A stretch of DNA of 64,000 nucleotides. It comes from Corinectria fuckeliana. Taxonomy: Eukaryota; Ascomycota; Sordariomycetes; Hypocreales; Nectriaceae. Location of the stretch: contig WPDH01000407.1 of the NCBI GenBank assembly GCA_019137255.1, forward strand, positions 25,551 to 89,550, given 5' to 3'. The notes beneath the pieces are model-generated. The model was not told where the DNA came from. It made no database searches and saw only the letters and a program-made list of their open reading frames with translations. The translations under genes and the position numbers were made by a program. Within the stretch, counting starts at the first letter, position 1. Every line of letters begins with the position of its first letter. Shown here one piece after another: positions 11,302 to 22,485 of the stretch.

Positions 11302-12924
11302 ATGCCTGGCACAGAACGGAAGAAGTGGTATCACCTCAAGTGGTTCTCTGATACGGACACAGCAGAGGAGCGCAAGGTCATCATCAAGCTGGACGCTCTT
11401 ATTGTCCCTTATGCTGTGCTTGCGTATTGGGTTAAGTACATCGACCAATCCAATCTAAGTATGCTCTCCAAATCACAGATTTCATTTTCGGATTCACTAA
11501 CAATCTACCCAAGACAATGCCTACGTTGCGGGTCTCAAAGAGGACCTTGGATTCGAGGGCAACGAGCTTGTTCAACTGCAAACATTCTACCTCGTCGGTG
11601 CCGTCACCGGCCAGATCCCATTCTTCTTTCTGTTGACATATGTTCCAATTCATTGGTTGATCCCATTTCTCGACGTTGCCTGGGGAATCTTTACGCTGCT
11701 GCAGTATCGAGTCACCGGCTATGCCGAGCTTGCAGCCTATCGGTTCCTCGTCGGATGGTTCGAAGCACCATTTTTCCCGGTGATGCACTATCTCTTCGGT
11801 AGGCATGCATACCCATATCACTCGATTCATATCTGACTGTGACAGGCTCCTGGTACCGTGGAGACGAGATTGGTCGTCGAAGCGGTGTTTTCTACGTTGG
11901 CCTCTCCTTAGGCACCCTGACAGCAGGCTTTATTCAGGCTGGTGCGTCCTCCGGTTTGGAGGGTGTCAATGGACTTGAGGGCTGGCGGTGGATGTACATC
12001 ATCTGCTCGCTCATGACTATCCCTATAGGCATCCTGGGATTTTTTGTTCTTCCTGGTACCCCTGATCAGCCAAACCGCCGTGTCTTGAACCAGCACGATA
12101 TTGATGTTGGTGAGCAACGGTTAAAACGAGCAGGACATCAATCCCACGGAAAATTCAGCCTTCGCGACTTAAAGTCAGTGGTCTTCGGGTACCAATTTTG
12201 GCTCATCATCCTTGTCGATGTGCTCTTTTGGAACGCCGGCATCCACACTAGTTCTGGCACCTTTTTGCTCTGGATCAAGAGTTTGAACCGGTATACCCCA
12301 GCTCACGTCAACGAATTAGGCACTATTGCGCCTGGTCTTGGCATTTTCTATACGCTCTTTGTATGTTTTGCCTCCGATCTTGTTTTAGGCCCTGCCTGGG
12401 CGATTACAATGGCCCACGTGTGGAACATAATCGGCCTGATTATCCTAGTCATCTGGAAGGTACCAGAACCAGCTAAATGGTTTGCTTTTTCAACCATCTA
12501 CGCGTCATACTCGATGTCTAGCGTTTTTCATGGATGGGTAAACACTCAGTTACGCGCATCTCCTGCAGAGAGATCATTCACCTTGGTGTTGATCAACGCC
12601 ATCGCGCAGTCATCTACAGCCTGGACACCGCTATTGGTATTCCCGACTGTTGATGCACCCCGGTATCCCAAAGGCTTTGCATTTACTCTGGGGTCGGCCA
12701 TTCTACTTCTCGTAGCAACGCATGCACTACGGTTGTATTTGAAGCGTCGGGAGTAAGTTTTTGTTTCCTGGTACCTGCCTTGTATGCGAAACTAACAATG
12801 TTCAAGTCCTCAAGTCGAGCACCCAACGGCTCTACCTGATGAAGAGGAACGACCTGTTTCTGTGGCTGGAGATTTAAAGAGCCCGCATGCAAGGGAGGCT
12901 GGTAAGGCAGAAGCAAGCGAGTAA
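11302..12924 (+). CDS. MFS permease, allantoate/anion:cation symporter type
   Basis: Exons 11302-11458, 11514-11798, 11846-12752 and 12807-12924 give 488 residues. All introns have GT...AG ends and CTAAC or CTGAC branch sites. The N-terminus (EERKVIIKLDALIVPYAVLAY) and the block SNLNNAYVAGLKEDLGFEGN are characteristic of the fungal anion:cation symporter family (allantoate, nicotinate and pantothenate permeases, Dal5-like). About twelve hydrophobic segments follow. The short fourth exon adds a hydrophilic Glu-rich cytosolic tail. It acts at the plasma membrane. Substrate is unknown; Dal5-type proteins import ureides, vitamins or small peptides. Its position next to catabolic relics suggests nutrient uptake rather than metabolite export. 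Confidence 0.85.
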
Positions 12925-13396
12925 TATCAGAAAGCTCAGAACCTGCCATGACACAAGACAGACTTTGCAGTGTAAAGGAGGATGGGGCGGAACGAGGGCA
13001 TGATGCTACAAATAATGTACAGACTTTCGAGGAAACGGAGCTTGGCTATGGTAGAGTTGACATTAAGACAATAGACTATGAGAGGGAGACCACCACAACA
13101 GAATACGAAGCCAGAAGCAGCTACAATTCTAAGTATTGGGTATATGCTAGCTGATGTCGGGCGTGATAATAGTCGTAGACCTTTCCCCCTCATCGGCTCC
13201 AAACTCGTCCTTTGCGACAAGAATGATGTGCTCAGGGCTTTTGATAACGGCGGAGAACTCTTGGCGATAAGACAAGGCATCATGGCGAGAACTGTAGATT
13301 GATTTCTACTAGATATAGCTTGAGATGCTAGATAGGTTTCTTCCAATTGTACCACATCCTCGTTTACCTCCTCAAAGCCACTCAGGTAAATATTAG
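12925..13396. other. Intergenic, nothing recognised
   Basis: No feature recognised between the permease and the broken repeat-containing gene, apart from possible 3' untranslated sequence of both. Confidence 0.35.
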
Positions 13397-14861
13397 TTAA
13401 CAAACAAAAAGGAACTCATCCTCGGCGGCTGCCTCGAGCCTACCTTTAATGGTCGAACCGACACCAGATCCACCAACATCTAGAAAAGGGTCACCAAAAT
13501 CTGGGTCATCGAAATCGGGGTCACCAGAATCTGGATCGACATCAGTACCGTTTCCAGTATCGTCACCTGTCCCGGAGGTCCGGCTCACAGAAGGTCCTTC
13601 AGATCCATTGTCAAAAGGGTCTTTGGGCCCGGTGTCATCACCCGTGTTCGCATCCGAGTCTGTCGTCTTCGGTGTCCCATCAGCTGGATCCGTAGCTTCG
13701 GTGGCTTCAGCCTTGGGAGCATTTTTTTCGAAGGCTGCGGGCCCAATTGCGGACCCTGGTGAAGACAGCCTTCGGGCTGTTCCAAATAATTGGCAAGACT
13801 TTGGAAGCCACCTTCGTAATCATCCCGCCCATCTACATCTGCATATAAGCTGCATGGCTTGAGAGCCCAAGGACATGACCACGGCCCATCCGTTCAAGCT
13901 CTGAACAGCCCTGTGGACAGCGTCGTGCGAGACAGTCTGACCGCCAGAAGAGGCACCAGAACCGGCGAAGCCGAACCAATTGGCGGTGGCGGGCGCCTGG
14001 GTTACATTAGCCCAAGAATACCCCCAGAACTAGTTGCCAGTGAAGGAGCCTGCAGTGCCCGCAACGGTGTTGTCTCTCATCCAGAGCTGCGCGGAAGTCG
14101 AGCTTCCCGAAGCAGACTTCCACTGGAGGACCCCATTTTTAAGCTCCGGCGAGTTGATAGCAGTGCCATTGACCGTCACATCTCCCCTCGCTTCGATGGT
14201 CAAGCTGCTAGAGGACAGCTCGTACTTGTCGTTACCAGTGGTCGATGGCATATAGATCTGGTAGCTGTCAGCCCATTGAGCAAGAGTAGAGGCTTGAAGA
14301 GGTTCCTGGGCAGATTGAACGATGCCCGGGCTGGCCCTGACTCCAGTAGAAGCCCTGGAATTGAGGCCCAATGTAGGCGTTGGGGACTGCTGCTGAGATT
14401 CCGTTGGTCGCTTGCTCAGGGGACGGCGGCGAGAAGCTTGGGGAGAGGGGATCCAGTGACGGCACGATGCCAGTTAGACTGGACATTTCAAGCTGGCCAT
14501 TGGAGGTTTCCTCCCAAGAGCCATTCACAATAGTGGCACCGTTAATGACAGTGCCTTCGACAGTAACGACACCGTTCTGGATGACAATTTCTGGCCCAGT
14601 TGCGCTCTCCTCGATGAATTGGGTGTTGTACGAGGCCTGCCAAAACTTGAGGTCGTCCCCATGGAGAGTTGTCAACTGTTTGTTGACTGCGGCTAAGGTG
14701 GTATTGAAGCCTTGCTGCTGGAGCTAAGAATTGACAGCGTCAGCGGTAGCGGGCGTGTTGTTGGGACCAGAGATCAATGCGGCTAGGAAACCGTGATTGA
14801 GCGTGATGTTGCTTTGAAAGGCTTGCACGAAGCGGACGGCCTCGGTAGTGCTGGAAGACAT
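13397..14861 (-). pseudogene. Broken gene with two-fold internal repeat
   Basis: Reading from the ATG at 14861 gives a helical N-terminal segment (EAVRFVQAFQSN, then TPATADAVNS) interrupted by TAG at 14724-14726. The same frame resumes at once with LQQQGFNTTLAAVNKQL. Two related ~95-residue modules follow. Module 1 has FWQASYNTQF, VTVEGTVINGATI and PQFQGFYWS. Module 2, in another frame, has WADSYQIYM, VTVNGTAINSPEL and SFTGN, then TAG at 14030-14032, then FWGYSWANVTQ. The C-terminal part is acidic and low-complexity (DPDSGDPDFDDPDFGDP). Further frame changes occur near 14.34 kb, ~13.85 kb and at an A7 run near 13.73 kb. Both stops would be CAG in the intact gene, a CpA-to-TpA change. No known enzyme domain was recognised. 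The N-terminal segment weakly resembles Nif11-type leader helices. Confidence 0.6.
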
Positions 14862-15109
14862 GGTGATTGATGGGAGCAGGTGATTGGTGATTTTGTTTTA
14901 TCAACACAAGAGGCGGGATGGGTTTATAGTTCTAGATTCCACGTACGGCCCGTCTCGATAACTAGGCCTATGCACTCACTGGCCTTGTGGCATTTCTGGC
15001 AGTGTTCGAATCCAATCAAAACCTAGCCCAAACTCGCGTAAGAATAGGTGAATTCATGTCGTATAGTAGTCCCTTGCCACGAACGTTCTAGACTTACAAT
15101 AGATGTCAT

Positions 15110-15710
15110 TCATTCTATGCGATTCTTTTCAGCTTTGCTCATACGACTGTCTAGGCCGCTCTGAGCGAACTGTGAGATTGTTTTACTGGGAATTCGAGCT
15201 TTCTGCTGCGCAAGCCAAGGCAGAAATTCATTGGCCTGGCTGCAACCTTTGAGGTTGGGCAACATCAAATCGAACCATTGAAGGACACCATGTGCGAATG
15301 TGTTTATCAATGATATAAGATGTGTACTGGAGATGTTATCCTGGTCTAAGTAGAGGTTCAAGCATTCTTTTAAAGTACAGAGACCACCTGCATAGAGGAC
15401 TTGGGTATAAAAGCCTGGTGCAGGCAGACCCAAAGAACGGGAGATTCTCTATCAAAAACAGTATAACATTTAAATTCTTCTCCATCTCACTCTCATCATA
15501 ACAGACACAAACGGCGATGCTCGTACTGACGCTCAGCGATTTATCCGAGCCGCCTTTAGAGACAGCGAGCTTCAGGACGAGTATATTCTCAGGGCAAGCA
15601 ATGGCAACGACATGACGGCTTGGTTCCAATCTAAGGGCTACGATACCAGGCTCGGTCACGTCTAAGACGAGTGGTCTAGTGAGATTAACAACTCACTCGA
15701 CGTCAGAAAC
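15110..15710 (-). pseudogene. Coding-like fragment, unrecognised
   Basis: Two overlapping minus-strand frames look protein-like: VTEPGIVALRLEPSRHVVAIA, then PENILVLKL (15.66-15.57 kb), and FYTQVLYAGGLCTLKECLNL (15.42-15.34 kb). No clean start or intron joins them, and the upstream part is interrupted by stops. Possibly the remnant or an exon pair of a short gene. Function unknown; confidence is low. Confidence 0.25.
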
Positions 15711-16885
15711 CGGTGATTGTGCGACCGTATTGAATAGGGGGTTTCGGTTTGGTGAATCGGGGCAACGTGCTCTGTATTTGTAGGCTGTAGACTAGCTACC
15801 GCGACTCACAAACTGACAGCGGGAACGACAGGCAGCTGTCAGCTACATGAGAAAGCAGAGCTGCTACATCCCAACAAACTCATTACCGCGTATTTGATAG
15901 CAAGGTCCTTGATGTGCTGTAGCGGCGACTGAGACACTGCATCCTTCCTTGCTTCACTGACACATCGTGGCTTGGAAGTGTTGAGCTGGACAAGACCAGA
16001 ATGGATATTGATGCAGCTGGCCAAATAATAGATGTCCTAGCATGCATGATAGCTCCATCCAATGCATGCGCGGCATGCGAGTAAGCCCATCTGAGCGGTT
16101 GCAATGTTCCAGGTGCCTAATGATTGAGTTGGAAAGTCCGCATTCGGTTTAAATGAGGGGAAAGGTTTGCGATGGTTGGGGTGAAGATGGACTTCACCTA
16201 GTAGTCCCAGCAGAGTCATCTTCACCGCCTATTTCAACCTGTGGCGGTATGCGGGCTGCGGAGGACAGGTTCTAGAACCCAAGTGCCGTCTAAGTATCTA
16301 TACAGCCAGCCCCAAAAGCCAGATAGCAAGATCTACACGTGGAAAATGGAAAGACATGGGAACAGGATATCTCAGAGATGAATGGCTCGTAGCTAGACAG
16401 ACTTGAGCATATTACACATACTATGCAAGGGCTGACAGTGAATGTGTGCATTGCACTGCGCGTCACTTGATATCATGACGCACCTGTAACAAAATAGCTT
16501 CGCAAGTAAAAGGCCCCCGACCAGTGAGTTGTACAAATAGACAGGAATATTATCTAGGGCGAATTCAGGATGATTGAGATCACATTCAACGCAGAAAAGA
16601 ACCCCAAGGTTCCTCTATCTGACTGGTAGACAGTACTGATGGTGACGGTCTTCTGTTTAGATAACTAGTTGGCCGCCACGCTGATGCTTTGTGGCTGACA
16701 GCAGGATAGCAGAAGCATGAGTTTCAAGTTTTATCAGCGTTTGCAATCCAAGAAAAGAGCTGAAAGACGGACGAGGACAGGGCGTGGTGGAGAGGGCTTC
16801 TAGAATGAGTGCCCGTATGATAATAGTCTACTGATCAGGCTGGCTAACTACCCTCTAATACCAGCCAAGTCTATTATAATATGTT
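15711..16885. other. Intergenic, nothing recognised
   Basis: About 1.2 kb with no convincing gene or repeat. It separates the broken genes to the left from the first gene of the candidate cluster. Confidence 0.4.
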
Positions 16886-18634
16886 TTAGTTGGCTTCTTC
16901 CATTGCAGCCACCGTCCTTCTCCCCCTCAACCGTTTTCCGATAGATCTTGCGGATTCCTTCAACCTACTGGAATGGTTTGAATGGAAGGCTCGCTGTATC
17001 TCCGACAGTGTCCGCCCTCGAGTCTCAGGCATGCAAAACCAACAGACTACGGCCGTCAGAAATGTGCAGCTGCCAAAGAGGAAGTAGGCGCCAAAGCTAG
17101 ATTTTGCAAGAAGCGCGGGCGTGACGAGGGCGACGAGAAAGTTGGTCAGCCAGTTGGCGCCGTGAGCGATGCTGGTAGCACTAGCCCGGGTTCGTTGAGG
17201 CTGGATCTCGGCAGCGTAGATCTTGAGGACGATGCCCCACGATACGCAATAGACAACGGTGAAGAAGTAGATGGTGACGACGACGACCCAGCGCCCGGCA
17301 CCGGTTGCATGGACAACGTCTGCGGCGTACAGTCCGCCTATGATGAACATGGCCCCAGCCATTCCGAGAGCGCCGAATATCGTGTTTTTACGCCGCCCCC
17401 AGCCGTCGGCCCAGATCGTGCCCGGGACGCTGACGGTGAAGATGACAATGGCCAGCACGCCCGAGACGAGAAACGTGTCTCCCTCCAAACCGATGCCGGC
17501 TTGTTTGAAGAGGAGCGGAGCATACTGTGAGCCGTTAGACTGAACCGGAAGAGTGAAGACGACCCGGTCCAAGGGGGAAATTCGATAACACGTACGTAAA
17601 GAACTCCGTCAATCCCACACAACTGCTGCATGCCCAATAGAAAGACGGCCATGAAGAAACGTGGCCGGGACTCGGGCAGAAACACATCCATCATCTGCCA
17701 AGAGTCAGCGCTGATACATTCTGTAGTTCTCGCATTCGGCAAACAAAGTAGGCAACATGTTCCAGGCCGTGTATGCTGTATCAGTAATGGGAATCTCTGA
17801 TACGGACTTGCATACATTTGATGATGTCTTGATCTCCTCAGCCTGGAATTCCTCGTCTGGCATGTCTTCTTGCTCAGCAGCAAGGATGCCTAGAGACACC
17901 CAAGCTGCCGCCACTTCTGATGTGGGTTTTCCACGCTCGAGTAGCCATCTCGGCGACGCCGGCAGCAGCGTAAAGGCAGCAACCGAGAAGATGACAGAAT
18001 ATGAAGCAAGGAGCACAAAGGGCAAGCGCCAAGAAAAGTCCGACTCCATGCGCGCAGTTCCGTAACATGTAAAGAAACCTATCATCAGGCCAAAACAAGT
18101 CAGAAGCTGAGGCCCCGTGGTAAGGGGGCCACGGTGCCTCGCAGGTGAGATCTCGCATATGTACCTGCATACGCCACGACAGCATGTCAGCATTTGGGAC
18201 ATGCATGATTAGACTTCGCTCGGTTGGGAACCTTTGCGAACTTACACTACCATGATTCCGTTTGTGAGACCCTCGCCCATGCCTGCCACGACACGACCGA
18301 CGACAAACATGCCCAGGTGGACAGCGGCCGCCTCGATTGCGGCGCCGAGCGCAAAGGTCATGGCGCCGATGGCGATTCCCGTGGGCCGACCGAGGATATC
18401 GGCGACGTGGCCGGCGAGGAACGAAGTGACGGCTGCGGAAACGAGGATCGAAGACACCACCAGGCCGTGGATGGCAGGGCTTGGATGCCCAAAGGGCTCG
18501 GTGAACTTGTCCATGACAGTGACGGGGCCAATGATGCCAGTGTCGATGCCGATTAGAAACCCGCCAAGCGAGCATAGGATGCTGGCCGCGACATAGCGAG
18601 GAGGTTTTTGGAACAGCCCGGTAAATTTGTCCAT
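16886..18634 (-). CDS. MFS transporter, sugar-porter type
   Basis: Exons 18634-18246, 18164-17816, 17694-17596 and 17524-16886 give 491 residues. Introns end in AG and the third has a CTGAC branch 12 nt before its acceptor. Sugar-porter signatures are present: GGFLIGIDTGIIGP in TM1, ADILGRPTGI after TM2, YICEISPARHRG after TM4, MQQLCGIDGVLY in TM7, WADGWGRRKN after TM8 and PETRGRTLSEI after TM12. It would act in the plasma or vacuolar membrane. It is the left-most gene of the candidate cluster and is divergent from the P450, so export of the product or uptake of a sugar-like precursor are both possible. The 120-nt second intron is the least certain boundary. Confidence 0.85.
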
Positions 18635-20222
18635 GGTTCGTTCGAGCAGTTAGAATCCAATTGTTGCTCTTTAGGCTGCTTGGGTTGGTGGAAGGGAAGG
18701 GAAGAGACGGGAAGGAAAGAAATCGTGCTTTGCAGGCCGATCTGGTCGTGGAGAGGACCAAGCAGCAAGGGTGGGTTATAAACGTAGGAACTCGGACAGG
18801 GTTCCTGAGGATTACGCACTCCGAGAGCGGAGGGACACGATGTTGTTTCTCTGTCGTCCCGTGGACAATGCATGGCTATTGGTAATCAAAGCTGGCGAGA
18901 TATGGAGCCTCTTTGCGGTGAGCGCATTTATCAGCAGTTACGGGGCAGTTTACGCATTTGACTTGACCTGGGACGAGACATGTCGTCGTCGTCGTCGTTG
19001 TTGTTGTGGTTCATGTTTGCTGTCGGCCGATATAAGTAAGTTTTCCGAGTTGGCCCTACCGGAAACAGCAGTAGATACGCGTCTGTCCGATGCTACACAA
19101 CAACTAGATCCACCAGCCGTATAAAATACTTGTTTGGGGAAGGTGTCTCGGCAGTTGACCCGTGGGTGTGGGGGGGCCTGTCAGGACAGCGGACAACTAC
19201 GTAGACTCTTACGGAGTATGGATGGAGATAAGAGTCATGCGGGACACGGATGCATGACTCAGTCATCACGAATGTATGTGCCTTTCATAAGGTGCGCTTT
19301 ACCTATTTGCACAGGTCTAGCGCTCCATTTCCTCAACCGTGGCGCCGAGGGATTCGTCCCCTAGGGTCGTCTGTGGCAAGGTCACCGCTGCTCCTACGCA
19401 ACAAAGAGGGACACCGTTGCTTCGTAGGCCAGTGGCATCTCTGTATAGATACAAAGCACCGGGTAGATTACACAGCAACGATGCAGATTAAGCCAACGCA
19501 GCCACGGAAAACGGTCGGGGGCGAAGAAGATGCAAAGTTCGGCCCGGCATATCCACATGACGGGTTGGGAGTTGCGGTACCCGCTTTGAGCCACTGCTTC
19601 GTATGTGTGTTTGCCAAGCTCGTCGTGAAATTCGCCATATTGGAAAGCCTGCGTCATGTCCCAGCTCGCGACCCTCAGTCAGATTTGTCTCACTCTCTAT
19701 CAGCAAGCGTTGAGGCTGCTCTGGATGTATGCACATATGCACGTCGTAGACAAGGGTGTGGTGGTGGTTTCAACCCCATACTCGCCAGTTGGACTGAACA
19801 CTTCGTGGAGAGTGCCCAATCCCGTGGATATATAAAGCTGGGCGCGTCGTTCTGTCCCCGAGAGAGAAACCACACCAAGTCATTCACAGTCCATTCTCCA
19901 GTTCATCAAACTTGAGGGCAGAGAGAGACTAGGTATAGCCCGTTGCCCATCTTATCTAGTTACGTTACACAACGTCAGTTTGTTATATGGATCATTATCA
20001 GACCACACTACACCTACCTTCAAAGCCATAAGTCCCTCCTAGAATTTCCGAGAAGCAGTGACTGAGTCTCGGTTTGTCCGTACGAGTCCCCGTCCATGTT
20101 TTTGGGCTTGTCTCGGCCGCGCTCTGACATATCTTATAGATCACTCTGGGTTTCTTCTTCCTCAACGAACGAAATTCCATCACTCACGAGAGTAAGACAA
20201 CAAACAGTTACCGTTGACCACA
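18635..20222. promoter_or_regulatory. Divergent promoter region, MFS / P450
   Basis: 1.6 kb between two divergently transcribed cluster genes. It contains a TATA-like TATATAAA at 19829-19836, about 390 bp before the P450 start codon. It also has two CGGCCG palindromes, at 19024-19029 and 20114-20119, the kind of site bound by Zn2Cys6 factors. No gene was recognised inside. Confidence 0.45.
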
Positions 20223-21919
20223 ATGCTCGTGGGGGTGTTTATCGTGCTGTTCGCATGGGCCATCTTCGTGATTGGACGGCCCATTGCGCGATATCTTCAA
20301 GACCCCAAGGGCCTCCGCAAATACCCATCCCAAAACATCTTGTCCGGGTTCTCGGCCTTGGCCTACGGATGGGAAGTAGGCCGGTCTCATCGCCTCTTCC
20401 ACACGCAACGGCTGCACGAGCAGCTTGTCAAGAACCCCGTGGTGCGCATCGGCCCCAACTGGCTCTCGTTCGGACGTGCCGGGGCTGTCAAGGATATCTA
20501 CGGCTTCAACTCTCCCTGTGACAAAGGTGCCATCTACCACTCGCTGCAGGGCGGTGTCGGAGAGAGCCTCATCCTCACGGTCGACCGTGGCTTCCACGCG
20601 ACGCGCCGCAGGATGGTAGCAAACTCCTATGCTCCCAGCAAGATCGAACTATGGGAGCCCAGGGTTGCAGACAGCACCGCCGTGCTCATTTCCAAGCTCG
20701 ACGCCATGTGCACAGCGGCCCCGAAGACGCCGCTCACTGGTGTTGTTCCTCTGGAAGAGCTTACCTTTAAGGCTGAGCTGTGGTCGATGCTGTATGGCTT
20801 CGAGTGCGCCATCAAGATCGGGCTGAGCAAGGACCCGGGCTTCCTGGCACAGGGTTCCGACGTGGCCGAGGTAACCCGCCCCGATGGCCAAAAGGAGAAT
20901 GCCCATATCATCGACTGCATGCACAGCAGCTCACGCGCCTCTTCTCCCCTGGTATGGGACACGGCCAACTTTTCGCTGCTCAAAAAGATGACGAAGTTCT
21001 CTCCGTGGTACGCGAGCCAGTGGCACAACGCTTCCAACTGGGGCCTCTACATGGAGCAGATAACACGGGAGCGCATGGAGCGCGGCGACTGCGGCGAGGA
21101 CCTTGAGGACCTTACACAGCTCATGGTCAGAGACAGAAAGGGAGAAGAAGCCGAAATCAGCAACCTTGATCGCATAACCGAGGTACACCAGATCGGTAAG
21201 TCATAGTCAAGCGCGCCCTCATACTCTTGTGCAACCCTTGCTAGAGAAGGAGCTGGTTAACATACTTTATAGTCAATGGTGGCGGAGACGGTCCGGCCAT
21301 TTCTCTCACCAACACTCTGTACTACCTGTTGAAGAACCCCGAGACTATGGCTAAGCTGCGTGCTGAGCTCGACGAGTCCCTGACTCCCGAGGATACCGTG
21401 GCAACGTTTGCCAAGGCCAAGAGGATGCCCTACCTCCGGGCTTGTATTGACGAGTCGATGCGCCTGTCTCCTCCGGTTGCCACCGATCTGCTCCGCACAA
21501 CGCCCCGAGACCGCCCCTGTACCATCGACGGCGAGGTCGTCCCTCCAAACACAAACGTCAGCATCTCGGCATACACGGCGCACCGCGACCCAGCCGTCTT
21601 CCCCGAGCCGGAAGCCTTCAGGCCTGAGCGGTGGCTGAAAACGGGCGACGACAGGATGAAGCGCATGCTCGCAGTCTACATCCCCTTTAGTGCTGGGTCT
21701 CGCGCCTGCATCGGTCGTAGCGTGGCCCTCCTCATGCAGTTGGTCTTCGTCGCCACCGTCGTCTACCGATACGACTTCGCGCTGCCCAGTCCGGACTGGG
21801 AGATGAAATGGGTCGATTATTTCAACTTATGGCCCGTCGAGCTGCCTCTAAAAATCTGGAGACGCCGCGTTGACAAGACGGCCAACGCTCAAGACGAAAG
21901 GGATGTGGTGTATGCGTGA
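20223..21919 (+). CDS. Cytochrome P450 monooxygenase
   Basis: Exons 20223-21195 and 21273-21919 give 539 residues. An N-terminal membrane anchor (LVGVFIVLFAWAIFVI) points to the endoplasmic reticulum, followed by the basic/proline linker GLRKYP. The K-helix ExxR is ESMR (Glu385, Arg388). The PERF-type segment is FRPERW and the haem loop is FSAGSRACIG with Cys470 as iron ligand. The I-helix is unusual: NGGGDGPAISLTN (326-338) has Asp330 followed by Gly331-Pro332 where most P450s have the acid-threonine pair (D/E-T) used in oxygen activation. The gene sits 1.6 kb from the divergent transporter in the cluster. Likely role: hydroxylation, epoxidation or an atypical oxidative rearrangement of the polyketide; substrate unknown. 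Confidence 0.92.
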
Positions 21920-22485
21920 GAACGGTGGTGGTGCTCGGCTGGTGACTCTGTGAGTGAAACGATGAGACGGCGGCGGCGGCGACGACAACAACGATGAGGC
22001 CGTGAATTCTCGGCGACGCAACACTCGCTGATGGTAATTCTATGATGATTACCATTGTCATTTTGATTGAGATTGTGATTCAAGGGCCGCACTTTGGCAG
22101 ATATGGGGATTTCCTCTTGTCCAAGATGTCATAATAATATCAGCACGCTCCTTTTATCTCATCCTCAACCATCCTGATGCCTGCAGAACAACAAACCTGG
22201 TGGCTGCTTGATGTCATAATGATAATTCGTTGATTACTAACCTTTTAAAGCGACGGAAACACTGGTATCAGGGAAGGTCTAGGAGGAGCTGGGCGACAGT
22301 ACGGCCTCGCTCACACAAATCCTCATCAGGTCTCGAAGGAAACGACGCGGTTTCTATGCTCATCTCGACTATACCGGCAAATTTGTAGAACTACACGATA
22401 CCGCTCCTGAACCTACTCCTAGCCCAACACTCAGCCTTCGAACCTGGCAGCCCATTTGGGCTTGTTCTATTACTCAATGCCTCTT
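21920..22485. other. Intergenic, convergent 3' ends
   Basis: Holds the 3' ends of the P450 and regulator 1. No further gene or stable repeat recognised. Confidence 0.4.

Noticed and set aside
8493..13000. Including the 8.5-kb hydrolase and the allantoate-type permease in the PKS cluster
   Set aside because: They are separated from it by relics and about 4 kb without cluster-type genes, and the permease family is nutritional; no sequence evidence links them.
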